This document shows positions 7,261 to 15,002 of a stretch of 64,000 nt of DNA, in pieces. A program made the position numbers and the translations under genes. Location: contig JAGLON010000002.1 of NCBI GenBank assembly GCA_023138975.1, positions 241,641 to 305,640 of the forward strand, in the 5' to 3' direction. Within the stretch, counting starts at the first letter, position 1; the number at the start of each line of letters is the position of its first letter. The notes beneath the pieces were generated by a model. The model was not told where the DNA came from, searched no databases, and worked only from the letters and a program-made list of their open reading frames with translations. This DNA is from Candidatus Zixiibacteriota bacterium (GTDB taxonomy: Bacteria; Zixibacteria; MSB-5A5; GN15; JAAZOE01).

Positions 7261-9397
7261 CGAAAATCTCCAGTTCGGGAATGTGTCCGTTATCAGTATC
7301 AATGCCGATGCCAAAGTTGTTGTGTCCAAAGTTTTCGTGGTCTCTATCCAATGTCCGCCAGATAGCATTGTTGATGAACTTATCTGAGGCCGAAGTGGTG
7401 TTACCCTCAACCACAAAATAATTATCCGTGCCGTTGGCATCAATGAAAATTCCAGCCGATTTGGCATAGTAGCTGTAAGTGTGCAGTTCGGACGGCTTTT
7501 TAAACGCCTCACGGAACGAAGCGGCTCCAAAGCCTTCCTGACCTTTGTTATAGGTATAGGTGTCGGCTCCTTCCATATCAAAAAAGAATGCGAACGACCG
7601 TATCTGAGCCAGACCGTATGAAATAATTTTGGCTTCGTATTCGTCGTCTCCGGCCCGGTCGATAAAGAGCGCATTGGCAAAATCCCACCCAAAGCCCAGA
7701 GCGGCTCCGGCTGTTTCATAGAGTAAATGTTTGTCGTTGCCCTGTTCATCAATTAAGGCGCTGTTGCAAAAATGAGCCCCGGAAGCTTGCGTAAAATAGA
7801 CCGACTTATAAACGTCGTCGCCTTCTCCGTCATAACAGAGACCGGTACCAAACCAATATCCGCATCCCAACGACCAGTTACCGGAGATATACTCATCATT
7901 GCCTTTAATATCTATAATTGCTCCAAGGCCACCGGCCCAGCTATGACCGTCTGAGCCGTCGCCGCGCCTACCAAAACCGGCTCCCTGAGCGTTATTGACA
8001 TTGATCGAAAAATCGCTATGGTAATCACCCCGGTTTACGACCTTGGAGGATGGTTCGGCGGTATAACTATCGTCACCGGAGTAATCAGCGAGGCAGCCGA
8101 CGCCTCCGCCGACCCCGCCCATGCCTTGACCGTCGCCGTAAAGGTAATACTTATCATCACCGGCACAATCAATTGAGAGACCGATACCGAAATAGCCGCA
8201 GCCTTGAGCCGATGTTTCCGCTCGGTAATCGTCGCTGCCGTTTTTATCGAATAAAATACCCAAGCCAAAAAAACCGGCGCCTTGAGAAAAAACCGTTCCG
8301 GTATAACGATCAGAACCGTCAGCGTCATACAACAATCCTACTCCGAGAATCCCGGCGCCAAATGACGGTTTTTCTTTGGAAGTCTGGATGTAATTATCAT
8401 TACCGCCTAAATCAATGGCGACTGAAATACCTCGATCCGGGCGAGAGGTCGCTCCAACCGGGCCGCTATAGGTATCGTCGCCTCCAAAATCAATAATCAG
8501 CAAGGCATCGTTTCCGTCAATGGTGTTGTTTTCGGTGCCTTTCAGGACAATGCGCCCGTATGGAGTAGGAAAGTCAAACGAGAAATCGGCCGGTATATTA
8601 TGAATATATTTATGTACAGCTTTCTCAAATTTCTCGGCGGCTTCGGTCAGCTTTAATCCAGCATAGCAGAGAGATTCAAAATCGATTAATCCGGCGGCGT
8701 CATCAATTTCAGGATAATAAACTTGCCCATCCCCCTGCGTGTCGGCTATATCACGGATATAGAATATTTTCTGCCGTAACTCATGTGGGATATTCCGCAG
8801 GGCTATGTCACGCCATTTGACTGCATCGCGAATGTTTTCAACCAGCATTGCCAGCGGCTGGCTGATTCCTTCGGGCAAGTCCACGGTCTGGGCGGCGATA
8901 TCTTTTCGTAAATCGGGCCAGTCAGCTTTTTTTCCAAAAGTGATATACTCGGTGTTTTGCCCGGCCTGAATGAAAATGTTTTCGATGGCCCTGATAAACG
9001 GCTTTTCACCGTCCGGAGCGCCAATCGTATTGGCTCCATAGACTCGCATGCCGCCTATTTTTCGTTCGACACCCAAAAGGTAGGTCAAGCGATAGAGGTT
9101 ATTTTCGAGACTGTCCAATAATTCAGGCGAACAGTATCTTCGCACAGCTCCGGCGAATGATTTTGTGTAATCATAGAGCTTTAGCGGTTCGGCAAAGAGA
9201 TCATCGAATGATTTTAGCTTATACGGAATGTCAGTTGGAAATCTGGTCCAATATCCTTTTGGGCTGTATCCCAAATCGGACCGGCTGAAGCCAATGGAAT
9301 CAAGCGCGGCATCGAGTAAATCCGGCTTGTCCTGCCCGTACAGGCATGAAGCAGCCATAAAAATTATTAAGATGAATATTAGAGCGTGCGTTTTCAT
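7253..9397 (-). CDS. Secreted or lipid-anchored protein with twelve short Gly-Asp-Tyr repeats
   Basis: 714 residues, strong GGAGGT ribosome site. The first 17 residues are a hydrophobic signal ending AASC, so Cys18 could be lipidated, or signal peptidase I could cut near LYGQ. Residues 1-280 are of unrecognised fold. From about residue 295 to the end come twelve units built on G-(D/N/S/A/T)-D-x-(Y/H), for example GGDDTYSG, GNDNYIQT, GADTYTYN, each followed by a Gly-rich turn and an AIDxGG or FIDxxG strand. The spacing of 25-35 residues suggests a beta-solenoid or calcium-binding repeat, but it is not the RTX nonapeptide. Function unknown. The Rieske-like gene is coupled to its 3-prime end. 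Confidence 0.7.
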   Translation of the reverse strand: MKTHALIFILIIFMAASCLYGQDKPDLLDAALDSIGFSRSDLGYSPKGYWTRFPTDIPYKLKSFDDLFAEPLKLYDYTKSFAGAVRRYCSPELLDSLENNLYRLTYLLGVERKIGGMRVYGANTIGAPDGEKPFIRAIENIFIQAGQNTEYITFGKKADWPDLRKDIAAQTVDLPEGISQPLAMLVENIRDAVKWRDIALRNIPHELRQKIFYIRDIADTQGDGQVYYPEIDDAAGLIDFESLCYAGLKLTEAAEKFEKAVHKYIHNIPADFSFDFPTPYGRIVLKGTENNTIDGNDALLIIDFGGDDTYSGPVGATSRPDRGISVAIDLGGNDNYIQTSKEKPSFGAGILGVGLLYDADGSDRYTGTVFSQGAGFFGLGILFDKNGSDDYRAETSAQGCGYFGIGLSIDCAGDDKYYLYGDGQGMGGVGGGVGCLADYSGDDSYTAEPSSKVVNRGDYHSDFSINVNNAQGAGFGRRGDGSDGHSWAGGLGAIIDIKGNDEYISGNWSLGCGYWFGTGLCYDGEGDDVYKSVYFTQASGAHFCNSALIDEQGNDKHLLYETAGAALGFGWDFANALFIDRAGDDEYEAKIISYGLAQIRSFAFFFDMEGADTYTYNKGQEGFGAASFREAFKKPSELHTYSYYAKSAGIFIDANGTDNYFVVEGNTTSASDKFINNAIWRTLDRDHENFGHNNFGIGIDTDNGHIPELEIFDE

Positions 9398-9992
9398 TAA
9401 TACCTCCGGAAAGTTCCTCAGTACGATAGCCGACTGCTGAATAAAAATCTATATAAAATATAGTAAAAAATTAGTTGCGCCAGTCAATATAATCTTATTG
9501 CTTTTGTGCTAAGGGATTAATATGAAGCGTTTGTCAATAATTACAATCGTCACTTTATGCGCAGTCATGGTGTTTGTGTTTTGGTATCGTGCGATAGTGT
9601 AGTGATTGAGAGGACAGGGTCTTTCTCATAGGGAACTAATTTTGTTCGGTTTTCTTATTGAGGAATTTGTTGTCAAGTAAAAAAAAGTTAAATTTTATTT
9701 TTTTCATTTTTTGCTTGCGCAGAGCGTATGATAAGATAAATTTAACATCGAATTTTAGATGTGTTAGTGAATATAGAGTAAGGCAGGATAAATATGGAAA
9801 CCAAGGGAGGTTTCAGCTGTCAGGGATTACGGCGGAACCAAAGCATGGAGGAAACTATATGATGTAGATCTTTAACGGTTTTCCCTTTACATGATTAATG
9901 GCTAGAAGCAACGTAAGGCGAAGATCGTCTATACTTTTTTGAATATAAAACGAAATAATATAAATCAATGAACTTCTTACAAAGGAAGAGCA
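9398..9992. other. Intergenic region between divergent genes
   Basis: 595 bp, AT-rich. It contains one possible 26-residue reading frame (9522-9602) and, from about 9780 to 9870, a more GC-rich stretch with a small hairpin (GAAACC pairing with GGTTTC) that could be part of the leader of the outer-membrane protein gene. No known riboswitch could be matched. Confidence 0.5.
9522..9602 (+). CDS. Possible 26-residue membrane peptide
   Basis: ATG to TAG encodes 26 residues beginning MKRLSIITIV and consisting mostly of one hydrophobic segment after a basic start. AGGGA stands 6 bp upstream of the ATG. The frame is too short for statistics, and nothing else supports it. Confidence 0.25.
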   Translation: MKRLSIITIVTLCAVMVFVFWYRAIV

Positions 9993-11207
9993 ATGAAAAA
10001 AGTTTTAATTTTTACAATGTTGTTTGCCTTTATCTTAGGCAGCATGGCGTTTGCAAACGGTGATGCTGAAGATTTTGCTGGCGGAAGTGCCCGTGTCGAG
10101 ACTATGGGTTATGTCAACAACATCGTCCGTGACGTCGCCAATATCTGGATTTACCCGTCAACTATTAACTCATATCCGAACCAATTCTATGGTGAGTTTT
10201 TTGATGGTGACTTTGATGTAGCCGGCGTGCATTTCGGCTTCAACCAGGATAACCCATGGGTATTGGGTGCCTATTTCTCAGAAGATAATTATTACCATAG
10301 TGTCTTAAGTGGTGGTGGTCCTTCAAAAGCCACCAGTCCGTATGCCGATCAGCGCATCAACTTGTTTTATGGCCGTAACTTCAATGATATGCCATTCGGT
10401 TTTTCCCTCGGCATATACGGCAATAGCCAGAAGCAGGAAAATGACACTGTTTCTTCTGCTAGCTATGAGCGCTCATTGAAGCGCTATGAAATCGGCTTCG
10501 GTATTTCACCGATGGAACAGAAATTGGATATTGGTTTCATGGTTGCCTTTACATCCTGGACTGAGAAAGAATGGAATGGCACCGATGCTCTGTATGATGA
10601 ATCCAAGCCGAAAGGCAACATGGATCTCATGCTGAACTTCCGTTACTGGATGGATCCGATGGACAAATGTATCCTTGTTCCTCACCTTGGGTTCTATAAG
10701 TCCAAGCAGGGTATCGAAGGATATGCCTCAGACAACACCCTTTTGGGCAAGTATACCATTAGTGAAACCGTGATTGATCTCGGTGTGGGTATGAACTATG
10801 AAGCTGCCGAGGATGTCCTTGTTGTTACCAATATGGGAATCCTGTTTGATTCTTATAAGAACGAAACCGAAAGTCCGGGTAACCCGACAACGGAAACGAA
10901 AAGGTCTTACAAGAATATTCCGTATTTCCAAATTGGCATTGATGCCAAAGTGCTCAAATGGATGGATTTCCGCGCTGGTGTTTCCAGTTTCTGGCGGAAA
11001 TATACTTCTGAGCCGGTACCTTCAAGAAAGTACACGAGCTCATATGCCAGCACCGATACCTATCTTGGCCTCGGTTTCCATTGGGGTGACCTCGAACTCG
11101 ACGTCTCCGTAGAAGAAGACTTCCTCGAGAACGGTCCGTATTTCGTCTCAGGTGAAAGTACAGATTATATGTTTGAGCGCGTCAGCTTGACATATTACTT
11201 TGACTAA
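9993..11207 (+). CDS. Predicted outer-membrane beta-barrel protein
   Basis: 404 residues. A clear signal peptide (MKKVLIFTMLFAFILGSMAFA, cleavage near residue 21) is followed by alternating amphipathic strands rich in Tyr, Phe and Gly, and the chain ends VSLTYYFD, with the terminal aromatic typical of barrel proteins inserted by BamA. The segment about residues 40-65 (NNIVRDVANIWIYPSTI...) resembles the start of PorV/FadL-like barrels, but I cannot name a family. It is monocistronic, with its own terminator and a long 5-prime region, so it is probably an abundant surface protein. Confidence 0.65.
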   Translation: MKKVLIFTMLFAFILGSMAFANGDAEDFAGGSARVETMGYVNNIVRDVANIWIYPSTINSYPNQFYGEFFDGDFDVAGVHFGFNQDNPWVLGAYFSEDNYYHSVLSGGGPSKATSPYADQRINLFYGRNFNDMPFGFSLGIYGNSQKQENDTVSSASYERSLKRYEIGFGISPMEQKLDIGFMVAFTSWTEKEWNGTDALYDESKPKGNMDLMLNFRYWMDPMDKCILVPHLGFYKSKQGIEGYASDNTLLGKYTISETVIDLGVGMNYEAAEDVLVVTNMGILFDSYKNETESPGNPTTETKRSYKNIPYFQIGIDAKVLKWMDFRAGVSSFWRKYTSEPVPSRKYTSSYASTDTYLGLGFHWGDLELDVSVEEDFLENGPYFVSGESTDYMFERVSLTYYFD

Positions 11208-11232
11208 ATCGACTTATTAGAATTATCTATAA

Positions 11233-11259
11233 AACCCCGCCAAACGGCGGGGTTTTTTT
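11233..11259 (+). terminator. Strong intrinsic terminator after the barrel protein gene
   Basis: AACCCCGCC pairs with GGCGGGGTT across a 3-4 nt loop, followed by seven T residues, 25 bp after the stop codon. Confidence 0.9.
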
Positions 11260-11488
11260 ATGCCTACATTATATATAGTATATTCTATCCATATTTTTCT
11301 GTCTGCAAATGAGCACCGGCTTGCATATATTCGACTCGATTGCAGGCAGTGCAAACTATTTCATCTCAACCGAGCTTCTTTCTATCAAAAGGCTATTTCT
11401 ATGTTAAATATGTTGATGTGCAACAAGTTAAGGCTGTATGATAAGATTTTCCAGGCGATTATCTGACAATTTTTGCTCTTTTTCTGAA

Positions 11489-11505
11489 ATGGCACAGCTC
11501 TTGCA
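11489..11505 (+). promoter_or_regulatory. Sigma-54 (-24/-12) promoter
   Basis: TGGCAC (11490-11495) and TTGCA (11501-11505) give the invariant GG-N10-GC spacing of RpoN promoters, 42 bp before the start codon of the next gene. About 145 bp further upstream, TTGCA-N5-TGCAA at 11340-11354 is a possible activator-binding palindrome. Confidence 0.7.
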
Positions 11506-11546
11506 ATTACCCCTTCACGAACGACGACAGCAAAGGAGGAAATAAA

Positions 11547-12161
11547 ATGCTGAATTACAGACGCGGTTTTAGTGAAGACAAGTTGAAAGCGATGCCCGAA
11601 CCCCGAGTTAAGTATGACGACGGCGGTTTCCATATAATGACTATCTCTGAAAATGTTAAAGTATATTTTGATGATTACTATGCCTTTCTGGAAGGCGCCT
11701 ATGATAATGTCATGACTGAATTAGCCCGAGTGGAAGAACGGCTGACTGAATACAGTAATGAATGGACGGAAACGGTTGCCTATTATAAGGCGGTTAAGAT
11801 TGTATTGGAACTGGTTGCCAAGAATATCCGGTCATTTTATACTGACGGTTCCAATTTCGGCGTAGTGATGACTCCCTGGTGTTTTGGGACGGTAATCCTG
11901 GAAAAGATTGAGGCATATAAGGATAGACTATCTAAAGGACAGGTCGCAGATAGCAGCCTACCGGATGACGTCTACTATGTAGTTAAATATATCGAAGAGA
12001 CCCACCGCAAGGTTCTGTTGGATGTTTTTGATTTTCCGGAAGAGGCTTTTAAGATGCGCTGGCAGTATAGCGAACTGCTGAAGAGATATTCCAAGGCCCT
12101 GAATAATATTGCCGGTTCGCTAAATTCGGTGATGATGATGGTAAAAAGCTACGGAGTCTAA
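11547..12161 (+). CDS. Unknown soluble, mainly helical protein under a sigma-54 promoter
   Basis: 204 residues with an ideal AAAGGAGG ribosome site. I do not recognise a family. No signal peptide or membrane segment. Sequence is acidic and helix-prone (ELARVEERLTEYSNEW, YYKAVKIVLELVAKNI, FKMRWQYSELLKRYSKAL) with a small central segment GVVMTPWCFG containing its only Cys. The gene is flanked by its own sigma-54 promoter and a strong terminator, so it is a stand-alone, signal-dependent transcript. A sigma-54 activator is encoded at 61.6 kb in this window, but any link between the two is a guess. Confidence 0.7.
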   Translation: MLNYRRGFSEDKLKAMPEPRVKYDDGGFHIMTISENVKVYFDDYYAFLEGAYDNVMTELARVEERLTEYSNEWTETVAYYKAVKIVLELVAKNIRSFYTDGSNFGVVMTPWCFGTVILEKIEAYKDRLSKGQVADSSLPDDVYYVVKYIEETHRKVLLDVFDFPEEAFKMRWQYSELLKRYSKALNNIAGSLNSVMMMVKSYGV

Positions 12162-12195
12162 GAAAAACCTTTCACTTGCACACCTCGTCATAAGT

Positions 12196-12229
12196 AGCCC
12201 GCTTTTCCTCCTGAAGCGGGCTTTTTTTT
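12196..12229 (+). terminator. Intrinsic terminator
   Basis: AGCCCGCTT (12196-12204) pairs perfectly with AAGCGGGCT (12214-12222), followed by eight T residues. Confidence 0.9.
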
Positions 12230-12306
12230 ATCAATTAAGTTAATCTCTGGTCGATACTTATATTAAGAGTAAACTAAGACATGACTTTTAGCTCATATTT
12301 TTTGAC

Positions 12307-13290
12307 ATGAATGTAGCCAGTAAATCAAGCACTGTGCAGGATAAATACCTACCGATTTATCTGGATGCTCTCCGGATTGATTCTATCGTAGATTTTGATC
12401 TTTATTTAAAAATTGGTCGGGATTTAATTCTCTATCGTGCCTCAGATCTCCCTTTTACTGATAGAACTCGTCATACTCTTCTGGAAAATAATGTCGAAAC
12501 GCTTTTTGTCCCTACATCTGAACGAGAGCAGTATCAGAATTATATCGAGTCTAATATCAGTATGATTCTTAATGACCAATCTATTTCTACAGAGACAAAA
12601 TCAGGAATTATTTATGACAGCACTAAGCTCTTAGTACGTGACGTTCTTGCCAATCCGACCTTGGGCGAAAACATTCAACGTAGTAAAACTATGGTGGAAT
12701 CTTCGGTAGGATATATTCTGAAGGAGAAAGACGCTTTTCACAATCTCATTAAAGTGATGTCGTTTGACTATTACACCTACACTCATTCGGTCAACGTTTG
12801 TACCTTTTCAGTGGCTTTTGCCCGCCATTTAGGATTTGCCGATGAGGAGTTTCTCAACAATCTGGGAGTTGGGGCTTTATTACATGATGTCGGTAAAACC
12901 AAAGTATCAGACCGGATATTAAACAAGCGAGGCCGCCTGAGTCCGCTCGAAATGGAAATAATAAAACGGCATCCACAATGGGGTGTTGACCTCATGGAAG
13001 AAACGGATATGCTTGAGAAAGAGGCGTACTATCCGATTATTCAGCATCATGAGCGTGAGGATCGGTCCGGCTATCCGCATGGTCATGGGAGTGACGATAT
13101 TCATATTTACGGCAAGATTGTCGCCATCGCCGATACTTTTGATGCAATGACCACTCATCGAGTATACCAGCCGGCCAAAGAAACATTCCCGGCGCTTAAG
13201 ACGATGTTTGGTTGTGATGATGCTTATGATAGAGAACTGCTGGAAAAATTTGCTGCTCTAATGGGGCCAACCGGTATCGCCGATATTTAA
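12307..13290 (+). CDS. HD-GYP domain protein, likely cyclic di-GMP phosphodiesterase
   Basis: 327 residues. An N-terminal region of about 140 residues without a recognised sensor motif is followed by an HD-GYP domain: HSVNV (metal His), LLHDVGK (the HD pair), then IKRHPQWG, HHEREDRSGYP and AIADTFDAMT. The GYP-type motif and the second HH pair are intact; the usual HHERxDGSGYP has Arg in place of the first Gly. The family hydrolyses cyclic di-GMP, controlling the motile/biofilm switch, which fits an organism with a large exopolysaccharide operon. No receiver domain or membrane segment, so it is a cytoplasmic stand-alone enzyme. Confidence 0.88.
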   Translation: MNVASKSSTVQDKYLPIYLDALRIDSIVDFDLYLKIGRDLILYRASDLPFTDRTRHTLLENNVETLFVPTSEREQYQNYIESNISMILNDQSISTETKSGIIYDSTKLLVRDVLANPTLGENIQRSKTMVESSVGYILKEKDAFHNLIKVMSFDYYTYTHSVNVCTFSVAFARHLGFADEEFLNNLGVGALLHDVGKTKVSDRILNKRGRLSPLEMEIIKRHPQWGVDLMEETDMLEKEAYYPIIQHHEREDRSGYPHGHGSDDIHIYGKIVAIADTFDAMTTHRVYQPAKETFPALKTMFGCDDAYDRELLEKFAALMGPTGIADI

Positions 13291-13358
13291 TCCTCTTTTT
13301 TTAATTGCATTATTTTCCAAATACTATAATATTCAGTCTCTAAAATGGAGAATGAATC

Positions 13359-13745
13359 ATGCGAAAAACTATTATTGCTACTGACAAGGCTCCGCGAGCC
13401 ATCGGAGCTTATAATCAAGCCGTTTCGGTAGAAGGCGGAAAATTACTATTTGTATCCGGCCAGTTGGGTATGGATCCTGGGACTATGGAATTAGTATCGG
13501 GTGGAGTGTCAGCCGAAGCCGTACAGGCCATGAAAAATCTGGAAGCGATACTGGTCGAAGCCGGAGGCGGGTTTGAATCAATTGTCAAGGCGACAATCTA
13601 TTTAGCCGACATCAAAGATTTTACCGCGGTGAACGAAATTTATGCATCCTGTTTTGCCAGTGATTTCCCGGCTCGGGCCGCCTTTGCAGTCGCCGATTTA
13701 CCGAAAGCTGGTAGAGTCGAAATTGAAGCTGTTGCAGCCCTGTAA
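13359..13745 (+). CDS. ridA: RidA family enamine/imine deaminase
   Basis: 128 residues, the standard length. Family landmarks are the N-terminal APRAIGAYNQAV, FVSGQLGMDPGT, AMKNLEAIL, VKATIYLADIKDF and the C-terminal PARAAFAVADLPKAGRVEIEAVA, which includes the Arg that contacts the substrate carboxylate and the closing Glu. RidA hydrolyses reactive 2-aminoacrylate and related imines released by PLP enzymes. GGAG precedes the ATG. Confidence 0.95.
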   Translation: MRKTIIATDKAPRAIGAYNQAVSVEGGKLLFVSGQLGMDPGTMELVSGGVSAEAVQAMKNLEAILVEAGGGFESIVKATIYLADIKDFTAVNEIYASCFASDFPARAAFAVADLPKAGRVEIEAVAAL

Positions 13746-13778
13746 TATATGTTTGTTACACATCATTGAGATAAATTG

Positions 13779-14939
13779 ATGACCCGGAATATTAAAGTCT
13801 TTTTAGTCTGCGAAGCAGCACTGGCTGCCTTCGGCGGCTTTATTCTGCCTATTTATGTCCTTTACTTTCGGTATTTCGGTATTAATCTGCTGCAGATAGC
13901 TATGTTGGCCGCAGTTTTTGAGGCAACGGTGTTAGTTACCGAGATTCCGACCGGGTTATTTGCCGATAAATTTGGTCGGAAGCTTTCGGTGAATATTGGC
14001 TTTCTTCTGTTTGCGATAAGCGGCCTAATTTTTATCAAATATCCTTCATTTTACGGATTTCTTATTGGAGAGGTTTTCTTTGGGATGGCCGAGGCGTTTA
14101 TCTCTGGAGCAAGCGAGGCACTGGCGGTCGATTCCATAGTCGTAGAAAACAAAGACTCAGCATTGAAACGGATGTTTACATCGCGAAGCCGGGTCCGAAT
14201 AGTTATGACAGCTCTGTTCATGATAGGCGCCGGATGGGTTTTTGCAGGATATGCTGAGTTTGCCTTCTACCCGGTTTTAGTCGGAGGTATATTAGGGTTT
14301 ATCGGCTCATTGTTTTTTATCCGGAATCAGTCTAAAGAATCAGACAAAATCAGCTTACTTGAACCGGTCAGGCAGATGTTTCGTCAAGTAAAGTTGATTC
14401 CCTTGTTGAAAATTATTTTCTGGACCTCCCTTGTGGCGAACTTTGCCTTTGAGGGGGCGGATCAATACTGGCAGGTGCTAAGTTCGGAGATGTTCGATAT
14501 CGATGTGAGTTTTTTTGGAATTATCACGGCTGTCGGGGCAGTTTTCGCGTTTGTTTTAGTCGGGCCTTTGGTCAAACGGTTTTCGGGTAATATTTCGCTA
14601 CCGCTGCTGATTATATTACTGGCCGGAATTACGATCTCGTCAATGCCGAATATCACCGGGATACTACTTCCGGCTTTGTTGGTCATCTACTTTGTCTGTA
14701 AAGAATTAATAGTTCCGCTATTTTCAACTGCCATCAATTCGGTCATCTCATCCGAGGGAAGGGCGACTTTTCTGTCGGGGTACAACTTGACCTGCTCGGT
14801 CGGTGAGGTCGCTTCGGCTATTGCCGCCGGATACATTGTGACTTACTTGGGACTGCCGGTTGTATTTGTCTTGTGTGGCGGGGTGTTAGTACTGTTTACG
14901 CTGGTCATGCTGGTTCTGAGTCAGCTTCGGCCGGGTTAA
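13779..14939 (+). CDS. MFS transporter
   Basis: 386 residues from ATG 13779 (a TTG lies one codon earlier). Twelve hydrophobic segments in two halves; the loop 2-3 motif A is readable as GLFADKFGRKLS. It begins 33 bp after ridA, so it may share its transcript. The gene gives no clue to substrate; drug/metabolite efflux is common for this size class. Confidence 0.85.
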   Translation: MTRNIKVFLVCEAALAAFGGFILPIYVLYFRYFGINLLQIAMLAAVFEATVLVTEIPTGLFADKFGRKLSVNIGFLLFAISGLIFIKYPSFYGFLIGEVFFGMAEAFISGASEALAVDSIVVENKDSALKRMFTSRSRVRIVMTALFMIGAGWVFAGYAEFAFYPVLVGGILGFIGSLFFIRNQSKESDKISLLEPVRQMFRQVKLIPLLKIIFWTSLVANFAFEGADQYWQVLSSEMFDIDVSFFGIITAVGAVFAFVLVGPLVKRFSGNISLPLLIILLAGITISSMPNITGILLPALLVIYFVCKELIVPLFSTAINSVISSEGRATFLSGYNLTCSVGEVASAIAAGYIVTYLGLPVVFVLCGGVLVLFTLVMLVLSQLRPG

Positions 14940-14950
14940 GCCCTTTCAAT

Positions 14951-14980
14951 AAAAAACCCCGCAGAAAAAAATCTACAGGG
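14951..14980 (-). terminator. Intrinsic terminator of the 897-residue secreted-protein gene
   Basis: On the minus strand CCCTGTAG (from 14980-14973) pairs with CTGCGGGG (14964-14957) using two G-U pairs, followed by six U. On the plus strand the same positions give two C-A mismatches, so it acts on the minus strand. Confidence 0.7.
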
Positions 14981-15002
14981 CTATAGTTGTGCTCTTAATT
15001 TT

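Noticed and set aside
7253..9397. RTX/haemolysin-type calcium repeats
   Set aside because: Units follow G-x-D-x-Y at about 30-residue spacing, not the tandem nine-residue GGxGxDxUx pattern.
9658..9867. A 69-codon open frame in the leader of the barrel-protein gene
   Set aside because: Low-complexity, no ribosome site and no recognisable protein pattern; it lies in the untranslated leader.
9780..9880. Cyclic di-GMP (GEMM) riboswitch candidate
   Set aside because: The GACGCAAAGCC core and tetraloop-receptor pattern are absent; only a weak hairpin remains.
9726..11447. 12-mer GTATGATAAGAT occurring at 9726-9737 and 11436-11447
   Set aside because: It looks like a -10-type box, but no -35 is at proper distance in either copy, and the second gene already has a sigma-54 promoter.
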